The notes beneath the pieces are model-generated. The model did no database searches. It was not told the DNA's origin and saw nothing but the letters and a program-made list of their open reading frames with translations. Shown in pieces: positions 44,319 through 56,195 of a stretch of DNA of 64,000 nucleotides (positions are counted from its first letter, which is position 1; each line of letters begins with the position of its first letter). The stretch is from Erinaceus europaeus (lineage: Eukaryota; Chordata; Mammalia; Eulipotyphla; Erinaceidae). Where the stretch lies: the NCBI RefSeq assembly GCF_950295315.1, contig NC_080164.1, positions 111,248,447 to 111,312,446 on the forward strand, written 5' to 3'. A program made the translations under genes and the position numbers.

Positions 44319-45430
44319 GGGCAGGAATGTGAAGGAAGAAGATAGAACTGTGGGAAAAAGTGGAAAGTGTATGCATATGTATGAAGTGATATGAGAAAGT
44401 AAATTTAGTATACACAGAGAATAGACAGTTCATGCAATAAAACTTTTTTGTAAATATCAGTAATTATGTCAGTTTAATATATTTATATCCTTGTATGTAT
44501 CAAGTAAACATTATTAGCAAATATAAGAAAGAGGTTTTCTATTTTTACTTTCTTACCCCGTACATCTAAATCTCTGTTTATACCAGTACCCCTCTTCTTC
44601 CCAAATTTACACAGGATTAATCACATTTCATCATTGCAGTTTGTTTATTGGAAGTTTCTGTAACTTGCAGTCTTATTTCAAATAAAAAACTTTCCGAAAT
44701 TATTTCAGTCTTTCATTTTGAAAAGTCACATTGTCATGTTAATAGTTGGTAAGAAGGTTGTGATTATAGATATAAAGTTCTATTTAGTTACTATAAAACC
44801 ACTAAGCTAAAGGGGTTTTGTTTGCTTGCTTGCATTAATTTGTATTTCTTTTGCTACAGCATATTCTAATATGAAGCATCCAAATGGCTTCTAATGCAAG
44901 CCATTTCTGTGCAAGTACTGTGATGTATGTAAAAGTCAGACTGGCTGACTCGAGCTATGTTACTTACTATGAAGAACAGACAGCTGTGACGCTTAATTGA
45001 AGCAGGCTAGCTTGAAGGTGTGGGGCTGAGTGAGATGGGTCACACTGTTGTTACCAAGTTCCTTTGTTCCCATTGCTTTGGGGTAAGTAGAGCATATAAG
45101 CAAATTAATTCCTTTCCAGCTTTATGAACTGTAAACAACTGGTTCCTATTTGCTTTGCCTAACTCAGTCCTTATGATTCAAACAAGTGAGAGTGGGTGAT
45201 CACACTTTGAATCTGGTCACAGGCCAGCTGCTATATATTAGCCATCTTGTCTCCTCACTCTCAGCCATTTTGTAATTTATGTCCACTGAAATTCATGGTC
45301 TTCACCTTTTGGGGCTTTATGGAATAAATACACATAGTGGTTCCTGTCGGTGTGAAGAGATCTGAGAAAAGTGTGAGGCTTAAGGCATCTGGTTTAAACT
45401 TTTATTACTGATTATTCTTTTTTTCTATTT
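44319..45430. other. No recognised gene; possible old LTR or processed 3' end
   Basis: About 1.1 kb. Near 45225-45330, TATATATTAGCCATCTTGTC, CAGCCATTTTGTAATTTATG and an AATAAA (about 45323) suggest a decayed LTR or polyadenylation region, but termini and target duplications are not evident. Confidence 0.3.
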
Positions 45431-45431
45431 T

Positions 45432-45755
45432 ATACATGTTTACTTATTTATTTATTTATTTATTTGGGCAGAGACAGAGATAAATTGAGTGGGGAAACAC
45501 GGAGAGAGAAAGAGAGATAGCTGCAGCACTGCTTCACCACTTGTGAAGCTTTCCCACTGCAAGTAGGGTTTTTTTTTCTATTAGATTTTCACTTGACAGG
45601 ACAGAGAAAATTTGAGAAGGAAGGGGAAATAGAGAGGAAGAAAGATAGACAGCTGTAGACCTGTTTCACACTTGTGAAGCTTCCTTCCTGCAGGTAGGGA
45701 GTACAAGCTCAAACCCAGGGCATAGTGATAGAGGTGTACTATCACCAGGTCCAGT
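45432..45755 (-). repeat. Two antisense SINEs in tandem
   Basis: First: (TTTA)n tail, GA-rich body, GCACTGCTTCACCACTTGTG to CACTGCAAGTAGGG (about 45567), with the head missing. Second: TATTAGATTTTCACTTGACA, GACAGAGAAAATTTGAGAAG, GACCTGTTTCACACTTGTGA, CTCAAACCCAGG and head ACTATCACCAGGTCC. Same orientation, directly adjoining, so the second probably inserted into the first. Confidence 0.8.
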
Positions 45756-45847
45756 TACTGATTATTTTATCCCATTCAAAATCAATGTACTGGTTTCTGA
45801 GTCCATTTTTCACCACTAAAGAAATGAAATGTTTAGTCTGAGGCAAT

Positions 45848-46394
45848 GTTGAAGGAAATATTCTGAGGTCTGTTCCCCTACCCTCATAAAAAGAACTTAC
45901 CTCGCTGAAATAGACTGAAGGGGACGTGCTGGGAAGAGCAGACCCCTCACACACACAGGAAAAACTTTTGTTCCTGCCTGCACCAAACATGTTCAAGGGA
46001 CTTCCTCTGAGACTCAGACAACCTAAGACACTTGAATACATCAATAAACCCAAGTCTTCCTATGCCACCAAAAATGGCCTTGAGTCAGGAACTTAGGCTC
46101 ACCAGCCCTGTTCAGGGTAGGCTCTTCAGCACCCCCCTGAGGCTCCTCAACTCCCCCTGGGCTCTCTCACTTCCTGGCCAGGGCTCCTAAGCAACCTGGC
46201 TACTGTAGCTCGGCTTCTTAAACACCCCCCCCCCACCACCACCAAGACCACCACCTTACAAGGGCTCTGAATCCTTGCCACCCTTGCTACTATATTAAAA
46301 TTTTCTTTTGTCTATACACCTGACTCTACTTGTTTCATTTGCATCTCCTGTTTCTAACAAATCTAAGACCAGATTCTATATTCTTTCTGTGACA
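45848..46394 (+). mobile_element. Candidate solitary LTR of an endogenous retrovirus-like element
   Basis: The 3' part has LTR character: a C-rich region, then ATATTAAAATTTTCTTTTGT (ATTAAA signal), CTATACACCTGACTCTACTT, GTTTCATTTGCATCTCC and a terminus TTCTTTCTGTGACA. A TG-initiated 5' end is possible near 45848, but I found no matching short target duplication and no internal retroviral genes nearby. It is called on style only. Confidence 0.3.
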
Positions 46395-46766
46395 CCACAT
46401 GGAAGTGCAGATCACAAACTGTGATGAGAAAGGTGCAATGAGGTAGAGAATAATACAGAACAGACAAAAGCTGAGCATTGATCCAAGTTCCTAATGAATC
46501 CATAGCCACACAAAAATCCTTCAGTGTTCATGAAGAGTTAACCTTAATGCATAATATCTTCTTTATGTGTTTTTTTCTGGTCTATTCCAATTCTATACAC
46601 TTTTCTTGGATATCCTAGTATTACAAAACCTAATTATAAACAGTCTATGACTTAGTCACTGACACTGTAATTTTCCAATTTAAGGATGCCTGCCTATGTA
46701 AACCCACACTAGTTATGTATAGATTTTAGTTCTCTGAGGTCAGTAATAATCTCACATGTATATATC

Positions 46767-46840
46767 TTTTTTTTAAAAAATGTTATTTTTTATTGAATAG
46801 AGACAGTCAGAAAGCAAGGGGGAATAGGAGATAGCTAGAT

Positions 46841-46890
<50 letters not shown>

Positions 46891-46968
46891 AAGATAGATA
46901 GATAGGAACCAGAGACACCTGTAGTCCTGCTTCACCACTTAGGAAGCTTCCCCCCTGCAGGTGGGGAA
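46767..46968 (-). repeat. Antisense SINE with internal (GATA)n expansion
   Basis: TTTTTTATTGAATAGAGACA tail end, GA-rich body in which about 15 GATA units have grown (46838-46900, with AAGATA interruptions), then CTGCTTCACCACTTAGGAAG and CCCCCCTGCAGGTGGGGAAC. The head is missing. 46395-46766 shows nothing recognised. Confidence 0.85.
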
Positions 46969-47205
46969 CATGTGTAAGTCTTTTGGAGAATGGTGCAGAA
47001 TATATTTACACAGGATGTGCATTTTGATTCTTGAAGGCTGGGTGCACACTAGATGGACATGCTGTGAGTAATTCTTGAGTCACTATCTCCAAGTAAATGG
47101 GCTAAGAGAGATATTTGATACGTTAACTGTGCCAGCAGAGAGTGACTTGAGTGTACTTTTGTGCAACAGGATCTTAGCAGGTTGAAGAACACTCTTCCTG
47201 GTCTG

Positions 47206-47362
47206 GGAAGATAGCTTAATGATTATGCAAAAGGTGTTCATGCCTGAGACTCTAAGGTCTCAACCCCTAGCATCACCATCAACCATAGCTAAGCAATGCT
47301 CTGGTCCTTCTCTCTATGTCTTTCTCTCATCAAAATAAAAATAAAAATAATTATTAGGAAAA
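47206..47362 (+). repeat. tRNA-derived SINE (GGTTATGCAAAGA type)
   Basis: GGGAAGATAGCTTAATGATT, ATGCAAAAGGTGTTCATGCC, CATCACCATCAACCATAGCT, CAATGCTCTGGTCCTTCTCT and an AAATAAAAATAAAAATAAT tail. Confidence 0.8.
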
Positions 47363-47489
47363 AAAAACTGTAAAAAGAAAAATAAAAACCATTAAATTCA
47401 TAAACAAATAATTTTTCCTGGGGGATTAAATATGCACCATTGAACTCAGTTCATAGAATTGGTAATTCGAGTTACCAAAAGTTGTGTAG

Positions 47490-47625
47490 TTCCAGCTAAA
47501 TCACTTGGATAGTGTCTGCCTTGCCATCTGTAGATGACTCAGATTGTAGCTCAGCTTCTTCTGTAAGGGGGCAGCTTTGGCATTGTGGCCTCTATCTACC
47601 TACCTATCTATCTATCTATCTGAAA
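47490..47625 (+). repeat. SINE fragment (CTTTGCCATGTGTG type)
   Basis: CTAAATCACTTGGATAGTGT, TGCCTTGCCATCTGTAGATG, GCAGCTTTGGCATTGTGGCC and (TATC)n at the end. Confidence 0.65.
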
Positions 47626-48190
47626 AACTCATCCAAAAGTGGTGAAGCTCTAATGAAGACAACAAAAACATTGTGTTACTTAATAATATTCATAGATAAT
47701 ATTGTGTTATACTACTAAAAATTAAGCATGCTTTTTTTCCCCTAAAGTATCAAGTAATATATTTAAAACTCAAAAGGAATATTTAAAAGTGAAGATTTTA
47801 TGACCTGAGGTTAATAAAGTTAATTCTGGAGAAGGACCTAGGCTGGGAGTGAGAGTGTTTTGCGGAAGACTGAAAAATTTTACACATTTACCATCAATTG
47901 TATTTACTGTCAACAGTAAACCATTAATTAGGCCAATTTAAAGAAAAACAAATCAAACATGTGTATTTGCATTTTATCTATATTTGTGTGCCATCATCTC
48001 TGATTCTTTGACTTTAAAGTTAGATCACAAGTGATCTTTGCCTTATTTCACTAGCAAAGTTAGAAATGGCTCCGTTTATATATTATCTGAGAAGACCTGA
48101 TACTACAGCATAATATTAGACAACAAAAAGATGGGGAACAACAATATTCCTTGCCAAAATCATGCAAGATATTTTATGATGTATTTTACT
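47626..48190. other. No recognised feature
   Basis: AT-rich; no shared repeat or plausible coding frame. Confidence 0.45.
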
Positions 48191-48191
48191 G

Positions 48192-48335
48192 ATTGTATAT
48201 GAGAAGACGTTTTGCATAAGGTAGAGAGGAGAGAGAGAAGCTAGAACACACTGATTTATGTAGTGCTGGGGGTTGAACTGGGAACCTCAGGTATGCCAGT
48301 ATGCATCATGTGTGGCTGAGTCATTTCTTCAGCAA
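48192..48335 (-). repeat. Degraded antisense SINE
   Basis: AGGTAGAGAGGAGAGAGAGA body, GTGCTGGGGGTTGAACTGGG (B-box region) and a weak head. A second eroded piece may lie at 48360-48475 (GTATGACCCAGGTTCTAGCT). Confidence 0.6.
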
Positions 48336-48475
48336 ACTAAAATTATTTTTAAAAATAGCTTACTTGGAAAGTGTGCATGTTTGTGATATGTATGACCCAG
48401 GTTCTAGCTTTAGGTGATGTGTGGGAATGAACCTGGGACTTTGGAGCCTCAGTCATGAGAGTCTCTTTGCAGACC

Positions 48476-49080
48476 CATTATGCTGTCTACCCTTGTCCCC
48501 AACATTACTCTTTAACATGTTGTCTTAATATAGAGTTTTCACTTGTAGGTTATTACTGTGTTAATTTACCCATGAAACAAATAAATTCAGGATCAATATC
48601 TTGTATTAACAGACTTCTATTAATTTATAGAAGGTAATTATAAAATAGCATAGTTCAGAGTAAAGAAAAGTTGACTACTTTGATAAGAAGCTAGTTTATT
48701 ATCAAAAACTTTCTCCATTCTAATAGTAACTTAATTAGTTCTCTAATTCTGAAATGAAAATATGAAAGCAAGACCATATTATTTTATCTGATATTATAGT
48801 ATTGGAGCACCATATTGCATAATTATTAACTTTAATATTTCAATTTTTAAATATTTTCATTTTGCTTCAGGATAATTTCAGCATGGAAAAAAACCTGATT
48901 AGCAAAAATATAACATTGTAAAATTAGTAATGAGATCAAAACATTTCAGTTTGCTTTAGTTATAATAAGAATGTGCTAATTCTGGTAAGAGAGAACTGTA
49001 ATTGGTTAACAGTACATATTACAGTCATTGAGGTATAGAAATATGGAAGGAAAATTGAATTACTAAAAAATTCACATTTT
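48476..49080. other. No recognised feature
   Basis: AT-rich stretch; no supportable coding or repeat signal. Confidence 0.45.
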
Positions 49081-49179
49081 CACAATGCTGGATTCTGACC
49101 CTTCTCTGCACCTTACTGGGGACTCATCTTCAGCTTCAGCATCAGGTTTTAATATTCATTTTAAGGTTGTCTATGAGAA

Positions 49180-49405
49180 TGAGAATACGCCTTATTCCAT
49201 GTGGGTAAGGTTACCACATAGGAGTGCCTGCTGGGGAGAAGCTCCAGGAGCAGGGGAGGAATATTGTGTTTCTCTCCTTCTCTCTATGTCTCTCTTTCTT
49301 GCTATATCTCCCTGTTTCTTCATCCCTGTCTAGAGGAAAGAAACAATAAAAGTGACCTCTATGGTCTATGGAATTATGCAATGATAACCCTGGTGGTGAA
49401 AAAAA
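49180..49405 (+). repeat. Degraded long-form SINE
   Basis: CT-rich body (TCTCTCCTTCTCTCTATGTC), then GATAACCCTGGTGGTGAAAA, matching the 3' end at 50680-50705 (GATAATCCTGGTGGCAAAAA). The head is eroded. A GA-rich run (49400-49480) follows. Confidence 0.55.
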
Positions 49406-49483
49406 AGAATGAGAGAGGAGAAGAAAAAGAAAAAGGAGGAGGAGGAGGAAGAGAAAGAGATAAGAGAGAGAGAGAGAGAGCTC

Positions 49484-49630
49484 CAGGAGATGGCGCAGTG
49501 AATAAAGTGTTGGACTCTCAAGCAAGAGGTCCTAAGTTCGAGTCCCAGAAGCACATGTACCAGAGTGATGTCTGGTTCTTTCTCTCTCTCTCCTTTTAAC
49601 TTTCTCATTAATAAATGAATAAAAAAATAA
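49484..49630 (+). repeat. tRNA-derived SINE (GGTGCAGTGGATAA head type)
   Basis: CTCCAGGAGATGGCGCAGTG head, GTTGGACTCTCAAGCAAGAG, B box GTTCGAGTCCC, AGCACATGTACCAGAGTGAT, CT-rich body and an AATAAATGAATAAAAAAAT tail. The B box is a full match to the Pol III consensus core GTTCGANTCC. Confidence 0.9.
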
Positions 49631-49696
49631 AGAATGGCAGGAAAAAGAGAAAGGGAGAAAGAGGTGAATTATTGTAGCAACATCTATATTTACACT

Positions 49697-49699
49697 ATA

Positions 49700-49730
<31 letters not shown>
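49697..49730. repeat. (TA)n microsatellite
   Basis: ACTATATATATGTATATATA followed by more TA units. Confidence 0.9.
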
Positions 49731-49854
49731 GAAAAGAAATACAAAATGTTTTTAAAGAGAAAGGCTGAAAACAAAAAACTGAATATGACTAATATAAAGT
49801 GGATGTTTGCATCATCCTCAAATTTATTTATTCTCATTTTTAATTTTCTTCAAT

Positions 49855-50055
49855 ATTTTAATCTACTGATTATTGATAGAGACAGAGAGGAATTGAGTGG
49901 GGGGGGGATAAGGAGACAAGGAGAATGACACCTGCAGCTCAACTTCATCACTCCTGAAGATTTCCCCCTCTGCAGATGGGGATCAGGAACTTGAACCCAG
50001 GTCCTTGTATACCATAATGTATGCACTCAGTCAAATGCACCACACCTGGCCCCTC
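49855..50055 (-). repeat. tRNA-derived SINE, antisense
   Basis: CTGATTATTGATAGAGACAG, GGAATTGAGTGGGGGGGGGA, ACACCTGCAGCTCAACTTCA, TTGAACCCAGGTCC (B-box region) and head CACCACACCTGGCCCC. 50056-50450 holds nothing recognised. Confidence 0.85.
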
Positions 50056-50452
50056 ACCCCAAAATTTATGTGATGGAGTATAATCTTAATTGATATGGTA
50101 GTTGAAATATGAACCTTGGAAAGGTGATATCTCTGACCCCTTATAATGAGACCTTGGCTCTGCTCTGTGAGGACTCAGAGAGAAGCCAGCCTGCCTTGAA
50201 ACAGGACCTGAACGTCCATCAAACACTATGTCTGCCAGCTCCATCTCAAATTTCTCAGCTATGTAGGTTATGAAATTGAGTTTTCTTCTGCTAAGGTGCT
50301 TGATGCTGGTTTAGCTACTCATCCAACCTGAGAAAAAAAAAGGGGGTAGGGGTACGTGGAAGTTCTTTATAATAATAAAAAAATTGACATTTGAGTTAGC
50401 CAATACCTTAGAAAAGTCTTAGTTAACTGAGTCTCAAAACTAAGAGTAGAAG

Positions 50453-50735
50453 ATGCTGGGCCTGATGATAAGACACCTGTTAGAGCACACACATCTACCA
50501 TGTGCAGTGGTGCAACTTCAAATCTCCAGTCCCCACCTGCAAAAGAGAAGCTTCACCAGTAGTGGATACCTATTGCAGATGTCTCTCTTTGGGTCACTAT
50601 TTCTAACTATCAGTAAAGAAAAAAGAGAGAAAAAAAAAAATGGCCACCAAGAACAGTAGAGTCATCATGCAGGTACCAAGCCCCAGTGATAATCCTGGTG
50701 GCAAAAATAAATACATATTTTAAAAGGAATAAAAA
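50453..50735 (+). repeat. Long-form SINE, sense
   Basis: GGGCCTGATGATAAGACACC head, CCAGTCCCCACCTGCAAAAG, body, then the long-form 3' block (AAATGGCCACCAAGAACAGT, CAAGCCCCAGTGATAATCCT) and A-rich tail. It shares the 3' block with the antisense copies at 51130 and 23920. Confidence 0.8.
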
Positions 50736-50944
50736 TATTCACATGAGGACACTAATATAAAAGATCTAGATGGCTATTATTTTATGTTTTAGGATAAGAA
50801 TTAAGATACCTACTCTTTCAAAATACAAACTTTTTGGTCTGTATCAGAATTAGATATTTTTAAGAAGACTACAAATTAGGTAATCAGAGATGCTAAGATT
50901 TTCACCTAATAAAAAAGAAATTTGATAAATACTATTTCAATTGC

Positions 50945-51125
50945 TTATCTTATATGCATATATATATGTGCTTCTATATATAGAGAGGGTAATATATAAA
51001 ATATATTAATATATATATAACCCTTAATATATAAGGCTAATATATATAACCCTTATATATTTATTATATATTTATATATAATATATAATAATTAATATGA
51101 TGGTATATAACATATTTATTATTAT
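50945..51125. repeat. AT-rich tract with TA-type repeats
   Basis: About 180 bp of TATATA-rich sequence with short GAGAGGG and CCCTTA interruptions; TATATAACCCTTA recurs twice. Confidence 0.85.
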
Positions 51126-51129
51126 ATTA

Positions 51130-51428
51130 AGTATTTCCACCAGGATTATCACTGGGGCTTGGAAACAGTACCACAAATCCACCACTCCTGATGGCCACAT
51201 CTCTTTGTCTCTCTCTTTTTCCATTTTATTTTATAGAACAGAGAGAAATTGAGAGGGGAGAGGAGGAGGAGGTAGAGATGGAGTGAGAAAGACAGACACC
51301 TGCAGACCTGCTTCACCATTCATGAAGCATCCCACCCTACCCACTATAGTTGAGGAGCATGGACTTAAACCCAGGCCCTTGTACATGGAATTGTGTGTGC
51401 TCACCTGTGTGTGCCACTACACAGCCCT
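51130..51428 (-). repeat. Long-form SINE, antisense
   Basis: CCACCAGGATTATCACTGGG and ACAAATCCACCACTCCTGAT (long-form 3' block), CAGAGAGAAATTGAGAGGGG, CACCTGCAGACCTGCTTCAC, CTTAAACCCAGGCCC and head GTGCCACTACACAGCCC. Confidence 0.85.
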
Positions 51429-51841
51429 CAAAGGGTGAAATTTTGTGGTCCTATGTATTTTATTTTAGATGTTTTGATTTAGAGAAAATATCATTTGATT
51501 TTTCAGCCTGTTTCAGTATTCACATTTAAAAATCCAGTGATCCAAAATACCCAGTATTATGTACATATTAGACACTTTGATTTTATGAAAGTGAAAAATA
51601 ACCTCTTCCGTGAAGTATGTTATAAGCCCATGCATGTTCTGTATACTTTCCCTTGTGATTTCATAGCACAATCAATTGTCAAAAGTTTCTAGTAGAAATA
51701 TCTTCCTTGTCTCCATTATGAAAATTATTCTTCTATCTACATTTCAATATAACTTTCATGTACAACTGTGACTTAAAACACAAAAAAGAAAAATATCATA
51801 TATGAAATTAAATATCTATTTCATCCAAGTTCTTGATATTA

Positions 51842-51968
51842 AGCTCAGAGATAGCATCATATAAGGCAAAAAAATCTTCCACACCTGAGGTTCCAGCATC
51901 CCAAGTTCAATCCCCAGCACCACCATAAGCCAGAGCTAAGCAATGTTCTGGTGAAAATAAATAAATAT
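51842..51968 (+). repeat. tRNA-derived SINE (GGTTATGCAAAGA type)
   Basis: AGCTCAGAGATAGCATCATA, CCACACCTGAGGTTCCAGCA, GTTCAATCCCCAGCACCACC, AGAGCTAAGCAATGTTCTGG and an AAATAAATAAATA tail. 51430-51841 has nothing recognised. Confidence 0.8.
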
Positions 51969-54105
51969 ACATTCTTGCTAAATTTTTCACTTTTATAAAT
52001 ATTGTGCCAATATGTAAACAAAAGAAAGCATATTTTCAGTGCATATTCACATTATAGTAGACATTATACCAGGTAATAGAGATAGATAAAAACAAGTTAC
52101 AATAGCAAAGGATAATTAGAGGCCTCTTTAACTTTATGGGACATTTAACATGTTCAAATTTTATCTTCTTTTCACAGTAGCAGTTCTTTCAGTCACAACT
52201 TTTTCTTAAGAACCCAACCTCCCAAAGTTATTTCATGAAAAAAAGAAGATAGCAATGCAAGTAGTTATTTGAACAACTTAATGATCTAGAAGAGAAAGAA
52301 AAAAAGGAAGAAAGCAAGGGAGGGAGAATCAATTCATAGACCTTCTGCCAACAAAAGCATTACACAAACAGGGCTGTCCCTGATGACCTTTCACATCACG
52401 TTAAGATGACTGTTTGGTACTTCAACACTAAGGCAGAACGTTGGACAGTAGCAGTCTAGAATGAAGGAGAGACAGCCACGAGTTCCTTGTGGGTGTTGGG
52501 AATAGAGGAGCAGAGGAGACATAGATGAAAATGGGCAATGAAAATAGCTCATTCTCAAAGTCTGACGGCACTTGGGAGAGTCTATCAGTTAAACTCACAG
52601 GCACATCTCCCATTGACAAAAAGTTCATGGTCTAGCAGAAAAGCTTTCATAGAAATCTTCTGGGCTGAAGCACCTGTCTCTGACTCTGTCTACCATGGTG
52701 CCTGTATTTATAACACAGCCAAGCAAGGTTGTAAAATCCTGGGTTTCTCTCCTCCAATTTCCAGCTTGTTTTCAGACTTTCAAAATGCCATGACTCCAAC
52801 ATAGACTAAGGTGGTCAGACAGTCAAGTGTACTTTAAATCCACGAGAAGGAGGCTTTTTGTATTAAATTTCCTTCTCAAGGAAAAAGGTCTCCTTAGCTG
52901 TGGTGACAACACAGCTGCAGCTGGTGGTGTAAGCACTCTTTCAGCGTATAGGTAAACGGAAGTGTGTGCTGACTTGATGAACAGAGAAAGCACCATTCCT
53001 GTCAGGAAGTGAAAAGAGACCTGCCCTGCCCATCAGTGACAAGGAACTTGAATGAGAGTCACTTCTATCTTTGCCCCAGACTTTGAGCCATAATTGAAGC
53101 CGGAAGCTCGCTTCAGCACAACCCAACATGATTTCCTTCAATGGGCTGGATGATGAAGACAGATAAGGAGGAGGCAAAGGGAACCATTTGCTATGAGCAC
53201 ATTCGAGGTAATATACAACACTGTGGGTTGCATATTGACCTTGGGCATGCCATGCTACAGCACAGGGACACAGAGTCAGGGGTACAACACAGAGCTGAAT
53301 TTCAGAGACTCACATAATGGTCTGCGAGTAGGTACAGGAGCACTCCCATAAGCTGTGCCCTGGAAATAAAACACATTTTTTTTTTTTGGAACAACGGATC
53401 ATTAGTAACAGTAGAAAATGGTGGGAAGATGAATAAAGAAATGTAAAATCAAGATGAATAAAGAAATGTAAAATCAAGATAGTTTAAGGTGTTGCTATTA
53501 TTGAATAACGTCTTATAGTTACTCTAATTCTCAGACAACATATTTAAGTAACATGTGTAGAAAATTATGAAAAGATACATGGTGAACAAAAATAAGAAAG
53601 TAATATAAAATTACAGTGGAAAAAATGAGCACATTTATGTTTGACAGGAAGGAAACTTCGTGAAAAGTAGAACACACATGGTATTTATGAAGTGTCCTCC
53701 TTAAAAAGTAGGTTCCCTTGCACTAAGTCCTTAGCTGATGTGGACATGTTCTCAGTTTAAAACATAGCAGTGTTAGGAGCAATTGATCTTTGCTTTCTCT
53801 ACCTAAAACATTATATAAAGCAAAAATAATTACCTCGATCAAATAACCTTAGTTGGTGTATCAATAAAGTTAACCCTAAAACATAGCATAATCAGAAAAA
53901 TATCTGATAGCTAATAGTTATTAATATTCATTGTGCATGAGAAACACCAAAGTCAGAAAAATTAACCCCTGAAAACTTAATCCCTCCAGTTGACAAAACT
54001 CTATACAAACACATGTTGTACAGAAAAAGTTGTTGCACATTTTTATTTCTTATTACTAGGACTAACCATAACTCTACATTATTGTACATAGAAGGGTGGT
54101 TAAAA
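51969..54105. other. Repeat-poor stretch; no gene recognised
   Basis: About 2.1 kb with few or no interspersed repeats that I can align. An 88-codon frame (52538-52804) and antisense frames nearby have no recognisable domain. It contains a perfect 25-bp tandem duplication (53428-53477). Candidate single-copy DNA; function unknown. Confidence 0.45.
53428..53477 (+). repeat. Perfect 25-bp tandem duplication
   Basis: The unit starting GATGAATAAAGAAATGTAAA is repeated exactly at 53428-53452 and 53453-53477. Confidence 0.95.
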
Positions 54106-54774
54106 TATTTTTAAATATTTTATTGAGGGAATTAATGGTTTAAAATAAATACATTTATTGACACATGTGTAAAATTTCTCAGTTTTCTATAAGACACTCT
54201 CACCCTCAGTCTAGGTCCTCCTTCTCCATCTTGTGCCAGGACATGAAAGTTCCCCCTTGGCCCTAGAGTCCTTTACTTTGGTGCAACATACCAAACCTAT
54301 TCCAAGTTCTGCTTTGTGTTTTCCATTCTGTTATTATTTCTCAACTTCTGTCTACAAGTGGGATCATCCCACATTCATCCTCCTCTTCCTGATCCTACTT
54401 CGCATGATTTCTTCAAGCTCCATCCAAGATGAGGTAAGGAAGGTGAATTCATCATTTTTAGTACCTGAGTAGTATTCCATTGTGTATATATATATTACAA
54501 ATTACTCAACCACTCATCTGTTGTGGGACACTTGTATGGCTTCCAGGTTTTGGCTATTACAAATTGTGCTGCTGTGAACATAGGTATACATGAATCTTTT
54601 TGGATGAGTGTGCTTGATTTCTTAGGATATATCCCCAGTGTGGGGGGGGGGGTATTGCAGGGTCATAGACCAGGTCCACTTCTAGCCTTGTGAAAGTTCT
54701 CTAGACTGCTCTCTACAAGGGTTGGACCCATTTACATTCTCACCAACAGTGTTGGAGTCTTCCCTTACCCACTC

Positions 54775-54776
<2 letters not shown>

Positions 54777-54811
<35 letters not shown>
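54777..54811 (+). repeat. (CA)n microsatellite
   Basis: TACACACACACACACACACA and further CA units, about 16 in all, inside the antisense LINE-1. Confidence 0.95.
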
Positions 54812-54813
<2 letters not shown>

Positions 54814-54967
54814 CTCTCTAGCATTTGTTGTTACTGTCCATTCTGATGTGTGACATTATCACAGGGGTGAAGTGGTATGTCATTGTTATCTTAACTTGCA
54901 TTTCTCTGACAATCACTGACTTGGAGAATTTTTTTCATATGTCTGTTGGCCTTTTGAATCTCTTCTT

Positions 54968-55362
54968 TGAATTTTTTCTTTATTAATGATATTGATATTG
55001 ATCTATAAAATTACAAGATAACAGGGCTATGATTCCACACTGTCGCTACAACCAGATACCTGTGTCCCCATTCCCCCCATTGGAAACTGCAGTAGTTCGC
55101 CCTAGATCACAGATATGGGTTGACTATGATTTCTATAACTATCTATCTGTATTTATATATATATATTTGTCCTTTTTTTTCTGTGATCCTACCTTCTCTT
55201 CCTTTTTAAGCCACACCTGCAATTTCTGAGTGCCCCCTCCCACCATCACCCCTCTTCTCTCTCTGGGTCCTGATTGAATTGAAGATCAAAGTCCTTTGGT
55301 CATCTTCCCCTAATACTTACTCCTCTGAGATTATGGACCAAGATTCCTTATGGGGTGCAGTG
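54968..55362 (-). repeat. Old copy of the recurring module nested in antisense LINE-1
   Basis: On the minus strand it reads CTGCACCCCATAAGGAATCT, TTGGTCCATAATCTCAGAGG and, near the end, CCTGTTATCTTGTAATTTTA before the A-rich tail. This matches the CTTCTGCACCCCATAAAG...TTGGTCCATACTCCCAGAGG layout of the 34890 copy with many changes. LINE-1 sequence resumes on both sides. Confidence 0.65.
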
Positions 55363-55910
55363 GTAAATATTTTGTTCATATACTCTCCACATTTTAGGAT
55401 GGGATCATGTGGTTTTTGTTTGTTTTTGTTTCTTAATTTAGTGAGCTCTTTACATATTTTGATTGTTAGCCTCTTGTCTGATGTATGTCATGTAAAAATC
55501 CCCCATTCTGTAAGGTGTCTCTGTTTGGGTGGTGGTGTCTTTTGTTGTGCAGAAGCTTTTCAATTTGATATAGTCCCATTGATTTATTTTGTTTTTTATC
55601 TTCCTTGCAATTGGACTTGTGTTATTAAAACTACCTAAAATATAAGGTGGAAAAGAGTGTTGCCAATATTTCCCCTTAAGTATTTCATAGTTTCCAGTCT
55701 AACATCCAAGTCCTTGATCCATTTAGATTACTTTTGTGGGTGATGAAATGTATTGGTTCATTTTCATGTCTCTGCACATTTAACCCAGTGGTTTATTTTC
55801 ATTTTCCCTGCACGTTTAACCCCAATTTTTCCATCACCATTTAAAGAGATTCTCCTTTTTACCATCTAATAGTTTGCCCCCCCTTGTCAAAAATTAGATG
55901 TGCATAGATA

Positions 55911-56190
55911 TTGGGGGCTGAGGATTTAAAATATTAAGCCTAAGTTGATCAGTGGAAACCAATGGTTCATTATAAACATGGTAACTTACAAATGACAAGG
56001 ATATTTGAAAAAAAATTATCAGTATCTGTTGGATGTTAACTATGTGAGATTCCTGTTTTAACACTAGAAAACTGTCATTAGACACTTAGTTAACTAGACA
56101 CCTAGTTACCATAACAACCCTTTATGCAATTAGGATTTTTCTCTTGCATTTATTATTCTTCCTATGTTTATTAGTGGAAAATTCTTTTGT
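55911..56190. other. No recognised feature
   Basis: AT-rich, with a local direct repeat of ACACTTAGTTAACTAGACACCTAGTTA type (56078-56107). Confidence 0.4.
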
Positions 56191-56195
56191 GAATT

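Larger units (their letters stand above)
54110..55910 (-). mobile_element. Antisense LINE-1 3' portion (ORF2 C-terminus and 3' UTR)
   Basis: Reading on the minus strand: ORF2 C-terminal sequence (complement of TTGACAAGGGGGG at 55875, the [13 protein letters not shown] region near 54900, and the AGGATATATCCCCAGTG block near 54622-54640), then the 3' UTR to a terminus near 54110. It is interrupted by a module copy (54968-55362) and a (CA)n at 54777-54811. Old and without open frames. Confidence 0.8.

Noticed and set aside
46838..46900. Regulatory GATA cluster
   Set aside because: A (GATA)n microsatellite grown inside a SINE body; no evidence of GATA-factor use.
49484..49560. tRNA gene suggested by the B box GTTCGAGTCCC
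   Set aside because: SINE head; same body and tail as 888 and 38248, no tRNA 3' end.
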